DNA of 64,000 nucleotides from Salvia splendens. Taxonomy: Eukaryota > Streptophyta > Magnoliopsida > Lamiales > Lamiaceae. The position numbers and the translations under genes are program-made. Positions within the stretch are counted from its first letter, which is position 1. Each line of letters starts with the position of its first letter. The notes under the pieces were generated by a model that worked only from the letters and a program-made list of their open reading frames with translations, did no database searches and was not told the DNA's origin. This document shows positions 42,530 to 56,404 of this stretch, one piece after another. The stretch lies in assembly GCF_004379255.2 (NCBI RefSeq), contig NC_056049.1:22118063-22182062 (forward strand). The letters run 5' to 3'.

Positions 42530-45500
42530 TTATGGAGTAAGTCGGAAATTTGAGTCACCATACTTACAAGAGAATGAAAAATTATATTGATCCTTTTTGT
42601 AAGTACTTCCATTAGCACTATATCACGATAAAACGTATCGATCCCAAGTCCCAACTAAGGTACCTAAAAAGAAATTTACAATATGAGTTGGCCTAATAGT
42701 AGTTAGTATGGTGGTTAGAAACCAAAAATCTTAAGTTCAAGTAGATCATAGCCTTTAATATTTTAAACTATTTATCTATAAAAGAAATAAGCACGTGATA
42801 TGTATATACTCCATTTAGAACAATTGATTATATTATTATGAGCTCTTCTGAGGAATAATTAGTAAGACAAAATGCAAAGGTTTTATAGAAACAAAATCAC
42901 TCTTTTAAAGTAATAAAATGCCAAGCAATTAGAGGAAATAAAAGCCAAGCATTCACTGGAAAAAAGAAGGGCAATTAAAAGCCTTAATAATTTTGGCCTA
43001 ACTAGCTAGCTAGTATTAATAAATATCTTAGATGCAACTTCTGTTTTTTGAAATATTTTCAATAAATAGTTTATGTACGTATATGTCATTTACTATTGTT
43101 TAAGAAAATTGAATATATCATCGCCACAATTGGGTATGGAATGTCATGAATTAATTCTAGAGGTCCCAAATAACAGATATATAGAATTAACTTATATTAC
43201 TGTTGAAACAGTGACCTATGATAAATTTTATGCTAAACTGACCAAATTCCATCCCCCACATTACTATATGTACATTACAACTTTTTAAAAAGAAAATCAT
43301 GTCAGAAGAGCTGTTTTTCCGTTGCGATCTCAACTTTTTTAACGGTATGGTAAGAAACAAAAAAATAAAAATAAATTTATGTTAAAGATTTTTTTCATCT
43401 CTAACTTTGTCTCATAGGTCACATAACTCTTGGACGACAAGTATCCCCATAGCGGACATAGTTGTCTTGGCTTGAAGGAATTTAGCATAACTCCAACTCT
43501 GGTTCATTTTTAATGGAAACGATCGATTTGTGATATGTAAGGAAGAGCCGGAAACCACCTAACATATACTAATATTCGGTTGTAAAGTCTCTAGCAGCCT
43601 TTGGTACTTATATTGCAAGCGATAAAATTTATCTATTTGTTTGCTTAAAGAGGAAATGTTGTGTCTCCTCTTCGTAAGTTCAACAAAAGATCTCGATCTT
43701 CATGTTAGTTAAAAGGAAGTAACTCTTTTAATTTGGCAGCTTAACGCATGGATTAAAGGGTGATGTCCAACCCCCTCTTTTTTTCAGGCCGGATTACTGA
43801 GGATCTAAGGAGTGCATGAGGGTGACACGAAGCCAAGAACACACGTTAATTTGATTGATCCGAGCATTTTGCTCGTTTCTTTAGTTGTCTATGTTTGTAT
43901 GTTGGGATGTTTGTTGTATCTATGTTTTGTTTTTGGTATTGTTTGCTTGATTGTCTAGTATATAGTGACCTTTTAAACAGATTTGTTGTTCCCATATTTT
44001 GTTGTTGTTAAAGGACAATGTTGTTGGTTTTGTATTGCCCGATCACTGTTGTTCGATTCATCGTTTTGTAACTAGAAAATTCACATCTTAGATTAAAAAA
44101 AAATAGTAAAAGACTTATTTTTCTAAAATTCGTATTAAATTATAACTGCAAACATACAAATTACAGACCCTATAAAGATTAAGCTTGTCCCTAAATACAA
44201 TAGGTCCACAAATTTGTTAAAAGGGGAACCCTAAATTTCTAAACACAACCCTATACGTAGCAACACACACTGTTTCCATATAATTTGACAACAAATCAAG
44301 CTCAGAAAATCTATATTAACTAACGTAGAACTATTAATTCCTTTTAGTATTTTCTCATCATAAGCGATGACTTGCCTACATAAGTTTAGTGCAAACCTAA
44401 TCGAAATAAGCATGCATGATTAAAATTGGGAAATTAATTAGAACACACATTATTGGTGGGCATGCAATAATTGAGTTATATAGGGACCATGGTGAATTTA
44501 TCAGTGTGATGGGAAATGTGGTTTAGAAGTACTACCAGAAATGTCAAGTGGGATTTGGATGCATCGATCGTTTGCCTTTATATAAAGATAAACAAACACA
44601 TGCCCCACATCACAACTGCACCCATTAACAAGACCTAATTCAATTGAACTTTGATGGGAAAATGACATTGATTTTTTTTTGAATCCACTCTATCTTGATA
44701 TATCAAACTCAGAAAGTTTTTGGTGCTTTTTGAGTAGGACTAAAGAATTGGGGGGTTCTTTTAGTATTTGTATCTCCGACGATATAGGACATCAACGAAA
44801 TTAGGTTATTCATAGCATGGTGGAATGAAATAAGGGTGCAATGGAATGACAATTCTTTTGCTTGGTATGCACAATGAATACGAAATTAACGAAATCATTT
44901 TTTTATAATTGATTTCAATTTTAATGCTCATAGAATACACTTACTATGGACACACAAGTACATACACACACACTGCACATAATATACACAAACACACACC
45001 ACAGAATGTTAAGGAGTGTTGTAGGTTTGTATGATATGCTTTTAAAGGATTATTATTCTACAGATTAAATATCTATGTTATATATTTAACTACCTTTAAT
45101 TCAACAATTCTTAAAATATACTCCATTTCATTTAATACTTTTAATTTGGAGTAAAAGAAATGAAACACATTCTTTATGGCATGTGAAATTGTGAATGGAA
45201 TGGAGTCTTGACTAGGAATTATTCATAGTTTAAGATTCGGAACGTGTCATTAGCAATGTTTCTTTATCTTGTGAATTATCGTGAGTATTGATTTCACTGC
45301 GATGAAAAATTGAATAAGTACACTTTCTAATGCTATTAAAGACGTTAATTTGTGTGTCTAGCCACCAACAAGGGTTCTTATGATTGGTGTCCCAACTAAA
45401 ATTAGGGAACGCAAATAAAATCGTCCTAAAAAAAACCAAAAGATTAAGATAATTTTCCCTCAACTTTGGGACACTTACTTTGCGTCCTAAATTATGGTTA

Positions 45501-47351
45501 TTTTTAAAAATTCTCAAACGCTAGTAATTGTGTCTCAATTTTTGTGTCCTTAAAAGATAAGTTTTTTGTAGTGTTTACATATAATTTGTAGTTTTTTAGT
45601 TTGTCATAATCCGTTTCTTCTTTATCTACTTTATTACATACTCAATTAACACACTAAACATTCATTTTTAAACTTAATGTAAAAAATAAGTGTCTCAACT
45701 GTGAATGAACAAATGAGGTATTTTTTAAGATAATAATTAAATTTATTGTGCTCATTTAATCTTAACACATTATGCTCTAAAATACATCATTCTTCTCCAT
45801 GGATTTGAAACAACTATGACAGTTCTCATGAAAAATATCCAGTACTTATATTTGATTGGAACATTTTCCTCATGTACGAACTAATTTTTAATTATGCATG
45901 TCATTTAAAACATATCCAAAAACCAAAATACACGATATTTTTTAAAAATGGGAAGTTTGTGTACTATGGAAAACTAGAAAAAAAATAAATAACCAACTAG
46001 TAGTCTAATGGAATTTGACATCAACGTCATCAATCGGAAGGAAACATTGTAGTGGGATTGTTTAGTTTGATTGATGAATGAATTTGTTAAAATTAGGCTG
46101 GGTTTGATATCTACCCTAAATGTGTGCACATGTATATAGATAGATAGATGTACATAAATATGAGTATACGTAATTGTGTATAAAAAAAAGTCATTAGAGA
46201 TGCATATATAGACTACCAACCTTTTCATATGTTATGGAGAATTAGATTGAGGTCTATTTTTGTTATGAATATTAGGGTCGTTTTAAGATTTTTGTCTACC
46301 AATATATCTTAATTAGCTTTTGATACTCAATATTATGAATTGTTAATTTTATTTTTAGCCTAAACGATGATGGAATTGTTAAATTTTAAAGTTAAAACTA
46401 AATTTTAGTGCATTTAGTCATTTAATTTGACACTCAACATTATACTAGAAATTTTTGTTAAATTGGTCCTCAATATAATATTTTAATTTTATTTTAATTT
46501 TTTTCAATATACATTTGATTACCTTGACAAATAAATTTAATTAATTTTTTAAGTAAATAAATTACACAACATAAATAATTATGAATGCGAAAAAGAATCG
46601 AACGAATAAGGGGAAATATCATAAAAAAACAGGTCACATTTCCGAGTCCTCTGTCTGCACAACACGAGCTTAATGTTTTTGACGGACTCGACCTTGACCA
46701 GGAATTCTTGTCTATCCATATCAGATGGTCAACCTCGACTAGAAAAATATTAACTAATTCAATTTTTGGATACTTATTTATTAAATATGATTGCAAACAA
46801 TTTGGCATGAATTGAACCTAATTTAATTTGCAAATGATAGTATAAATACAAATTTAAATTTATACTGCTCTCCCATCTCTCAGAATACAAAATGATAACA
46901 TACATAGCCATCAATTAGAACTTATGTTCTTAGTTATCTCTTCAATGCTTGTTTGTTATTAGGTGTCACATACACCTTAGGTGTAAATAACAAAAAGAAT
47001 TTTTACATAAAATAAAAGTGATTACATATTTTATTTTTACCAAAAAAAATTAAATGATTTAACTTAGTTGAGACACTACAAAAAGAAATACGACTCAATT
47101 TATTTGAGACGCGGAAAACATTAAATAACTGATTTTAATATGTAACAGCTTCGTCACGTTTTAAGCTAAAATGAACCAATATGAAATGTCGAGAGCCATA
47201 AGCTACCAAACACAATATTTTGGACCACATTCACAAAATGGTTATAAATTTAAAATCAAAATTAATATTTAATCTTTATATTATCGAAGAACCTTTCATT
47301 GTGGTTCATTATTTAAGCCGAGTTGCCCGAGCCCATGTATAAGGGCATTGT
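42530..47351. other. Long gene-free AT-rich region
   Basis: No supported gene is found. There is a CA-rich low-complexity stretch at 44955-45000 and a GATA repeat at about 46138-46150. A less AT-rich block at 43780-43960 (CGGATTACTGAGG, then TTTGTATGTTGGGATG) could be an old element but shows no frame. Confidence 0.45.
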
Positions 47352-47359
47352 GATTTAAG

Positions 47360-47578
47360 CAGGGGCGGGCGCAGAAATAAACATGAGTAGGGGCTAAATT
47401 TTCAAAATTTTATATAAAAATAAATTTTCATGTAATTTAAAATATTATTAGGTGCTTTTATATACCAATATGTTCAAAATATGAATAAATTTTAAAATTT
47501 TATAATAGAAAAAAATTAAAAAATTAGATTCATTAGGGGGCTAAAGCCCTCTTCTCTTTACATGTGGGTCCGCCCATG
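47360..47578. mobile_element. hAT-like MITE (219 bp)
   Basis: The left end CAGGGGCGGGCGCAG and the right end (CATGGGCGGACCCACATG on the other strand) are inverted. A perfect 8-bp target duplication GATTTAAG flanks it (47352-47359, 47579-47586). The interior is AT-rich and non-coding. Confidence 0.88.
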
Positions 47579-47586
47579 GATTTAAG

Positions 47587-50553
47587 TGTAGGTTGAGCTG
47601 ACCTGATTATTCTCTAGTGGCCATTTAGCCTATAAAAAAAATAAAACTGAAATAGTATAAAATAAATCCTGATTTTTTTGTTTAGAATTAAATCAAGAAC
47701 ATTAGTAAACTAGGCTGTCAATTTATGAATAAACTGTTAGTGCAATAATTAATACTAATATAGTAGGGTTTGTTTAGAATTAAATCAAGAACACGCGTAA
47801 TGCTAGGATTAGGACAGCCTTTTCATAAAATTGACTCTTTCTTAGGCTTTGTTTTTTAAATAAATGTATTAATATTTCTTTTATATGAAACGAAACATAA
47901 TCGCCCCAATATTTTGAAGGTGAAATCAATGACATTTAACTTTTATATGAATAAATTACTAATAATATATGTGAGCGTATTTGCGTGCAAGTATGGTTGT
48001 TATGTATAAAATCAACTGATATGTTAATCGAATCAGCTCCTCTAATTTTGATTTAATTCTATTTAGGTTGTGGTCTAATCAAATATAGAAATTTTATCGA
48101 ATTAATTTTTTAATTAAATATTATAATAATTTTTTATTTCTAAAGTTCCTTGATTTATAATTTATTTTAAAATAAATTTATTAGTCACATGAAAAACATA
48201 AATCCGAACACAATTAAGTATTAATAGTATAGTTATTTTACATATATGACATTGATAAGAATAACATTAAGTAATAAATCTTGAGTTGTAGAAAGATTTA
48301 ATATATTGAAGATACTACTTGTTAAGAAAAACAAATTTGACACGTTGCATGTTCTTCTAATATGAAAATACTAGGCCATCCTTAGTTAGGTTACAAGCTA
48401 ATTAGATTGAAGTTTTATCGAGTTAAAAAGTTTCAACACTTACCCTCTAAATTTATCGGATTATTAGAGTCATTTTTTTTAATTTCGGGATGCCCTTAGA
48501 TTCGTTGTAATGAATACTACTCATAGTTAATTAATTTATTGCATTTTAACTTTGTTATTATAGAATTAATAATAATAAAAACGTAATTTTGTTATACTAC
48601 AAAATTAGACAAGTATCATGAGTCATACCCATAGTGGCACTATTAACAAATATATTTATTATTTTTTAGTACGTTTACAACAATATGTACAAAGCTAGTA
48701 GTACAACTTTATATAAAGATGTGTTTGTGTTACGAGTCAAGATTAGGTGAAGAATCATAATTTGTATGTCTTTATACAAAACGAGAGAAATAAACAATGA
48801 TCACAAAAATATTTTATTTTATCGTTTCAATTTGTATATCAAATATCTAGCATTTATTTGTTGATGGAGACACACAAGAAAGCAACACCATATATATGTG
48901 GTCATAACTTAATTAGTTAGTTATTGTATATAATAAAGAGTATGCAACAGGAAATTCGAATGAATAACACAAAGCCAAGAATAAGCTGCAATTGTTTGTC
49001 ATACAAAAATGGTTTTTGCCTTTGGGATTGTATAATTAAGTCGTTGTAGCAAGGCGTCCAAAAGTTTGTTTGTAAAACTACAATTCATGAATTCATAATT
49101 AAATTAAAACTCAAGTACCAATAAAAATAAACGTTATAAATAGAGAAATATGTGAGGTTTAGTCTTTAATTAGCAAAAAATAAAATTTGATGAAAAAATA
49201 CATGAATTCTTTTTTAATTAAGATTCGAGCTAAAATTGAGTTCTAAAACCATTATAGGTTCAGGTTGACATGATAATGATGGGCCTCCGGCATGAGGCAC
49301 GGGGAGCGGAGTATTTGCGCATGACAACCCGCCACGAAATGACCACACGAGGGTTGTCACGCGTTAAATATATAGTGTGTGTTTAAGAGCTAATAGTAAT
49401 GGTACGAGTGAAGCCCAAATAATGGAAATAATGAGATATTTTGAGATATAGTTGTGGATAGGCTAACAATATTAGTATTGAATCAATTAGTACAATAAAA
49501 TCCTTTAATAATCTCAAACCAGCTAATAGTCCAGTACTATATTTATGCATTTCTCACTTTCCTACACATTTCCATTATACTTTGTATGATTCACTTTAAT
49601 TTTATATACTCATACTAGCTATTAATTTTTTTCAAGCAATATGTTGAAAGTAGTTAAATTTTTCTTTGAATCTTCTAGAGTCTAGACGTTATTTTCGAGT
49701 TTTTATTTGACTGCTCCTTTAATAATCAATAATGTTGATACCAATTCAAAATATTACTTTAATTTCCAACTTTATTCATAGTTTATCTGAGAGATACCGA
49801 GATAGTTAGACATTTCAAAAAAAAAATTCATAACTTTTGTATACCAAAACTTATTGAATGGCACATTGCCGTATAGAATTAAACATGACTAAAATCTGTT
49901 CCCTACATTTTGAGTGAAACAAACCTTAATGGAATGTGAGGGTTGGCACTTGATAGCTTTTATTTTGATTACTAAAAAGATCAAAGTAATAACATAATTT
50001 TGATACATTATGAAATTAATTTGAATGTTGGTTTAGTTCTCTTACTACATTACTTTTCTGCTTTGAATTTATCCTTCACTGCAATGTCAAATTTGATTGT
50101 CTATGTCTTGGTACTTTAAAAATAATTTATATAATTCCTAATTCAATTCTTTATACATGGCATTTGATTATAAACAATCATTTTTGTTACCATTCAAGCT
50201 CAATTATTTTGACACACATACAATTATTGAATAAGAGTTTTTTTTTATATACGCTCTAGGAAAACCTTCCCCATGCCACATTGAAGTTAAGTATTTTAAT
50301 ATTTAAATATGTTATAAATCTCAAGGAGTTTGGAGGATTAATTAGTAGCGCATTTTGATACGGATTTCTATTACGTACTTTTTAAATTTCTTATTTTTAA
50401 AAAATTTAACTTCTAATTAACTTAGTTTAGGAATAAGTATAAAAAGTTACATAATTAAAATAAAGGAAAATTACATATTTAAAAAAAATCATAATTAAAA
50501 TAGACGAATGAGTGGAGATAGCTCGTGTATATGAGAGCTCATAAGATGATCAA
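47587..50553. other. Gene-free AT-rich region
   Basis: No coding region is recognised. A GC-richer island at about 49270-49370 (GGGCCTCCGGCATGAGGCAC) shows no ORF or RNA fold that I can defend. Confidence 0.45.
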
Positions 50554-50688
50554 CACGTGTCTTGATCGAAGCATGTCGAGATCACCCTGCACCAACGTCC
50601 GTCATAGCAGATTGTAGCCGTAACTCTGCGCCACGCGTGACTCCACGTGGCAGTGACTCCATATCAGCAAGTCCAGGTGCCTATATAA
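50554..50688 (+). promoter_or_regulatory. Promoter of the DUF506 gene: two G-boxes and a TATA box
   Basis: CACGTG hexamers lie at 50554-50559 and 50644-50649; the second is in the strong context CCACGTGGCA. A related CCACGCGTGA lies at about 50631. TATATAA is at 50682-50688, so transcription should start near 50715. G-boxes bind bZIP and bHLH factors, so light, abscisic acid or stress input is plausible. Confidence 0.75.
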
Positions 50689-50814
50689 ACCCCCATCATT
50701 TTATCCCACAAAATAACCATAAATACTGAAAAAAAAGAAAAAGGAAACCGCAACCTGAAAAAATAAAAAAACTAGAAACTTCCTAGTAACATTATCAACA
50801 TCTGATCTCCGGCG

Positions 50815-50928
50815 ATGGAGCTCCGCCGGAAAATTAGTTTTCCGGCATCTGATTCCGACTCCCCTCGTTACACTCACAATGCTCGTCGCTCCTATCATCG
50901 CCGCCACGTTTTTCACGAAAAGCAATAA
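50815..50928 (+). CDS. Upstream ORF in the DUF506 5' leader (37 residues)
   Basis: An ATG in a strong context (GGCGATGGAG) opens a frame that begins MELRRKISFPASDSDSPRY, is very rich in Arg and His (then ARRSYHRRHVFHEKQ), and stops with TAA at 50928. It lies about 100 bases after the expected transcription start and 295 bases before the main ATG. The main gene family includes members with conserved-peptide upstream ORFs as I recall, so it may regulate translation. At least two more upstream ATGs follow (50879 and 51060). Conservation has not been checked. Confidence 0.55.
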   Translation: MELRRKISFPASDSDSPRYTHNARRSYHRRHVFHEKQ

Positions 50929-51223
50929 CCGAAAGCTGCTAAACACCTCATTTTTCTCTCGGTTGAAGGAGAAAGACGGAAATTTCCTTCATCTTTTTTG
51001 TTTAATTTTCTCGCTGAGTACATATTACTATGAAAATTTTGTTCTGACGTTTTGGTGTTGATGATCGAGTGTTGTAAGGTTGAAATGATGTTTGGAGGAA
51101 TTTGAAATTGAAAGTTTTGGAGGAATATTCTGTAAAATTTTGTGAGTGAGGTAGTGTTTTTTGAGTGACAGAGGGTTATAAGGTCTAAGTATAGGCTGTG
51201 TTTAAAGAAATTCAACTTTTCTG

Positions 51224-52494
51224 ATGAGAATCCAGCCGATCGATTCGATCCCGAGCGACGCCGTGAAGCCGCCGGTGTTTAGGTCTCGGCTGAAGCGGTT
51301 ATTTGACCGTCCGTTCAACGGCGCCCTCCGGGTTACTTCATCTGAGAAGCCGGTCACCGGAAGAGACAAAGATGGCGGTGGCGCAGCGGAGTTCGAGCCG
51401 AGCTCTGTGTGTTTGGATAAAATGGTTCAGAATTTCATGGAGGATAACAACGAGAAGCCCTCCGCGGCCGTGAAATGTGCTCGCAACAGCTGCAATTGCT
51501 TTAACGGTAACAGCAACGATAGCTCCGACGACGAGCTCGATTTCTTCTCCGATTCAATTTCCGCTAATTCCTCCTTCAGCGACCCATCGGATACTCTCAA
51601 GGTACAGAATTTTTTCAATTGGATTATTTTCTGTCCATTTCTTCTCCTATTGGTTGATAATCTGAAGCTTGCGCTTTGTTGTTGCAGAGTTTGACGCCTT
51701 GCGCGACTCTGGCGGAGAGGAATCTATTGGCAGACGCTTCGAAGATTGTCGAGAAGAACAACAAAACTCCCAAAAGAAAAGACGATTTGAGGAAAATTGT
51801 CACCGATGGTCTAATCTCCCTCGGTTATAACGCCTCCCTTTGCAAATCCAAATGGGATAAATCCCCCTCAATTCCAGCTGGTAATATTCTCAATTCCACT
51901 TTTCCACTCCAATTTCCCCTAAATTCTGCTAGATTTTAAAAATTGGCGTAGATTTCGTTTCTCAATTCAATACTCATCAATCAAATTGGTGATGATTGTG
52001 TAGGAGAGTACGAATACATCGATGTGGTGGTGGAAGGCGAGAGAGTGATAATCGACGTGGATTTCCGATCGGAGTTCGAGATCGCCCGATCGACGAGCAG
52101 TTACAAGGCGATTCTGCAGAGCCTCCCCTACATTTTCGTCGGAAAAACCGACAGGCTGATTCAGATCGTGGCGATCGCGTCGGAGGCGGCGCGGCAGAGC
52201 CTGAAGAAGAAAGGCATGCACATCCCGCCGTGGCGGAAAGCTGATTACATGAAATCGAAGTGGCTCAGCCCTCACCTCCGCCTCGCCGCCGACGATGGCG
52301 AGGAGGTGGTGGAATTGGAGCGCGAGGGGGGAGAATTGGACTTGTTCTTCGGTGAGGCGGAGCCCTCATCGCCGGGAAAGGAAGCTCCGGTGTCGATGAC
52401 GTGGCAGCTGCCGGCGGTCAAGCCGAAGAGTTTTGAAAGAGGGAATAAAGCGGTGGTCACCGGATTAGCTGCTCTCCTCAAAGAGAAACTCTGA
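51224..52494 (+). CDS. DUF506 / PDDEXK-like family protein of unknown function
   Basis: Three exons, 51224-51601, 51688-51880 and 52004-52494, have GT-AG borders and matching phases; 353 residues. The N-terminus (MRIQPIDSIPSDAVKPPVFR, then RLKRLFDRPF) is typical of the family. A Ser/Asp-rich acidic stretch (SSDDELDFFSDSIS) follows. The core reads LISLGYNASLCKSKWDKSP, then GEYEYIDVVV, RVIIDVDFRSEFEIARST, LPYIFVGKTDRLIQIV, SEAARQSLKKKGMHIPPW and MKSKWLSPH. This matches PF04720, which has a PDDEXK-nuclease-like fold; the DVDFRSEFE acidic residues would be in the putative active site. Biochemical activity is unproven; some Arabidopsis members restrain root-hair growth. The ATG at 51224 was chosen because the conserved start IQP follows it. 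Confidence 0.93.
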
Positions 52495-53439
52495 TGAAGA
52501 AATTTTTGTTCCCTTTTTTACCCCCCTAGAATAATTAATCTAACCTTTTTTTTTACCATCAAATTTTCCTTTTTTGGATTTACAAAAATCAAATATATAG
52601 AGATGGAGATGTTTATCTTTCTATGCAAAAGGCAATCAATTTGAAATTTAAATTAGATTTTTGTGGATAATACAGTAGAATTGTTGGGGATGGAGGAAAC
52701 AGAGGGAATATAAAAAATGAATTTGTGGATTGAAATATACATTGGGAAGAGTGGTGAGGGATGATGAAGGAGGCCGTGCCATCTCGGAAGGCGTGGATAT
52801 TCTCTGTTTCTGGGTGTTTGCTAATGTCAGATTATTGAATATTTTCAGGTTAAATCTCGATTTTTATGAGTCTCTTTGGATTTTTATTGTTCCTATTTGT
52901 CGAATTACACTTGAAATGATGATCGGTTGTAATGAAATTTGAGTGTAGTATCTTACACATATGTCGATTTGTAGTAACATTTAGTTCGTCGTCATCAGAT
53001 CAGAGATGAGATTGGAATTGCATTGAAAAACTAATGCGATAATGTTGACTTTCGCGGTCGATTCTGACCGCTTGCTTATCTACCGTTGACAATCTCACTA
53101 GTGTGGAATGCATTAGATTCTAATATATGTATTTATTGGTGATTGTTTTATATGATGAAGAACAATTAATGTCATGACTTCAGCATGATTATTAGTGATA
53201 TTGTAATTGATAATTTTTCAAAGTTTAAGCTCAATATTGATAAAATAAAATAAAGTTAAATAGGTATGTATATATGTGTAGAAATTGACATATTGTAAAG
53301 GTCGGTCTTAAATATAGAAAATTTAATATTAAGTTGATTGATTATATATTTCAAAAGGAGGAATTGATTGAATGAGCAAGAAACATGGACAGTGTTACGA
53401 GATTAAAGAATCAAATACTTTAGGTTTAATAAAAAACTA
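52495..53439. other. 3' flank of the DUF506 gene
   Basis: The first few hundred bases probably hold the 3' UTR. No further gene is seen. Confidence 0.5.
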
Positions 53440-53690
53440 CTCCCTCCGTCCCACATAATTTGGGACACTTTGACCGGGCACGGGTTTTAAGAAATGTAAT
53501 GAAAGTGAATTGAAAAAGTTAGTGGAACGTGGGTCCTACTTTTATATATTAGTTTAAAAATTAAATGTGAGTAAGAATGAGTTAGTGGAATGTGGGGTCC
53601 ACTACAAAAAATGGTAAAAGTGAAATGGGTCAAATTATGTGTGACGTCCTGAAATGGAAAACTGAGTCAAATTATGTGGGACGGAGGGAG
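53440..53690. mobile_element. Stowaway MITE (251 bp)
   Basis: The ends CTCCCTCCGTCCCACATAAT and ATTATGTGGGACGGAGGGAG are perfect inverted repeats, with TA on both sides. It is well preserved. Confidence 0.95.
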
Positions 53691-56401
53691 TATTACACTA
53701 ATTAAAGGGAAAACACATGATATATTTCGAGATCGAGGTCAAGTGATTGAGCCCTCTCTTTAAGAAAATAAATAAGGATTTTATATTTTTCTTGTTTTAA
53801 GATGGCTGCTTTAAAAGGCTCAATGTATATTTAATCGTGAACTCCAATTTCTTGCATTATTTAACTCTCTCCTATTTATTTACACTCGTGTATTTATTTA
53901 TTTATACTTATCTCTGTAAGCCTTTTACTTTGACCAGACAAGAGGAAATGGGCAGTAAATATATGTGCACATAATTATATGTATTGGGAAAAGCTATTTT
54001 AAAGAAGCTTTCAACGTGGTACGTAAGCATTGGTTGTGGTAAAAAGTAAAAAGTAAAAAGTAAAAAGTAAATAAAGAAAAATTAATGCTTTAAAATACTA
54101 TAGAGGCCCCAAGCAAAGAATATTTGACTTTCTTGAATTTGTATGGTTTGATTGTGTGTTGGTTTGTAGTCACTGGTTAAGAATTTAATCAGGTGATTAT
54201 CTCTTTTATTAAATTAATCTCATTTACGAAGTTAAATTATTGTAAATGGGAATTTACCTAACGTATGAAAGTAGAGATAGGTGCTGTCAGCTTTGCTTTT
54301 TTGGTACAAAAGAGTTAAAGATTACAGGTTTTTAATCATTGTAATCGCTGACAAAAAAAATACTCTATTTTGCAATTTTACTTTATTGAACTTTATACAC
54401 TGCATTTAAATATTTGAAATGAGTGGAAACTTGGCTATGAAATCTGATTTTTCTCCTTTTTATCAGGGGAGATTTATTTGTTTTAAGTATTTAATTTGTA
54501 ATTACTTTTTTATTTGCAATGACACGAAATATTGGACTATAGTACTTATATATGTAGATTAATTAAGAGTTTTGTCCCTTCCTTGAATTAATATTGATGT
54601 TACATTTACAGAATACCTAATTTTGCAGTACGGCAGGACTTGAATTGGAATTCAGTCTGCAACAGGCAAAAAAATAATTGATTGGAATTTGGATTTCAAG
54701 GTTTCTTGGTAGATTTTTATTTGTATTTGTCGAGGAAATTCGTCGAAATTTATTGAGTCTATTAATGTAAATTTAAAGGAAATTTCATATTTTAAACTAA
54801 TAATTGAAGGATTAAACATTTGCAACAAACCACATTGAGAAAAATCGTACTCCTACATAACATATTTGATTTAAAAAATATTAGTGACATTTGAACTCTC
54901 AATTATTATAAGCTCGTCCAATTCATTACTGAAAGTAGCATGGAAATAAAATCATTATACTTTTTTTAATTTCTACGAGTTGATTTTAGGCCAAAAGATT
55001 TTAAAATAGGAAGAAAATGTGAAGATTCTCAATTTTGTATTTGGTTCTAACTTCTAATTAATAAATCCATGACTGAATAACATGCATTAAAAGGGAAAAA
55101 TATCATTACGAATAAAAATATCGACAAGAAACTAAAAAATCATGACTATACCGAAAATCGACATAAAATAAATAAAAATAAAATAGATTATGAAACATCA
55201 TTCAAAGATCTCACATCAATTAATAACCCCAATATAAAAAGTTATGAATCTTTTCAATTTCATACACTATACTTACAATAAAGCTGCTTATTTTGAACAT
55301 TAATCACTATTTATTCCCATACTGCAACTTTTGTGTACCCCAATTCGTATATGCCTCTGTTTGGCTACATCTTCAAAATAGCATATTCCCTGGATATTTT
55401 TAACCCAATTAATCCACCAAATTAAATTCATCCAATCACTTCATATGTTGAAAGTTGAAACCACTCCCCACTTTCTTTTTCTTATCCCAAAAAATTAATT
55501 CTAAAAAAAATCTGACACCCAGTTAGAATAGAGCATGTTGGTAAAAAAAAACCTATTAAATCTAAAAGACTCCAATAATTCAGAATAAAATAGCTCCACA
55601 TTATTTTTAAATAATTGGATTATCCAATCATACATTTATTCATTTAAATACTTCATCATTTGGAATAGTATTTTCTTTTCTTGTAGATTTAAAAATAAGG
55701 AATAATGATTTATGTGTGGGGCTTGTGTAATCCATTATATTGTCATAAGCAGAGTGGGTGGGCCCCAAGTAGCCAGCGCTAAATTAAGAATTGTGGGGTT
55801 ATTTTCTCCTATGTTTTTTTTTTCTTCTATTTAAAAATATAGTAGGTGTGGGCCCCTTTTTCTCTATGTTAACAAAGCAAATAATAAAAACAATTTTCTA
55901 AAGTTTGACAATAATAATGGCTTTAGGAAAGCAACCCTTCACCTTATATTTCATGAGGTTGCTTGTGAAGTGTAAATATGATATTAACAGAGGGTTTGGC
56001 AAGACCATAAGTAACCACAGGGATTTCAACTGTAGGGAAGTTATTGAAGAAGCTTGGAAATTATATTTTGGTCACACCTCTAGTGGTACTAATGTTTGAC
56101 TATATAATAGTACTAGTTGATTACTTGTTTTAACTTTTTTTGTCAAAATTAATTAGCTATAATCTTTATCCACAAGGGAGTTTTTGGAAAATTTTATAAG
56201 AATGTCATTTTCATATTTAAAACCGTGTCACATCGGCTGTAGTATATGGGGCCATGGGCAGTATATCAAGCACTTTAAGGTTGAGCTTCTTTTACTAAAT
56301 TTATGAATTTTGGATTATTATAAAATATTTAATATGGATTCAAAATTAAAGATCTTTAATTTGATATATTATGTCAAAATTGAATCAAATTGTAAAAGTT
56401 A
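53691..56401. other. Gene-poor region; one small hypothetical ORF
   Basis: It is mostly AT-rich. A short AAAAAGT microsatellite occurs at about 54040-54070. At 55917-56099 (plus) an ATG-started frame of about 60 codons (MALGKQPFTLYFMRLLVKCK, ending GHTSSGTNV) has a locally more coding-like composition. I do not recognise it, and it may be chance. Confidence 0.3.
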
Positions 56402-56404
56402 TTA

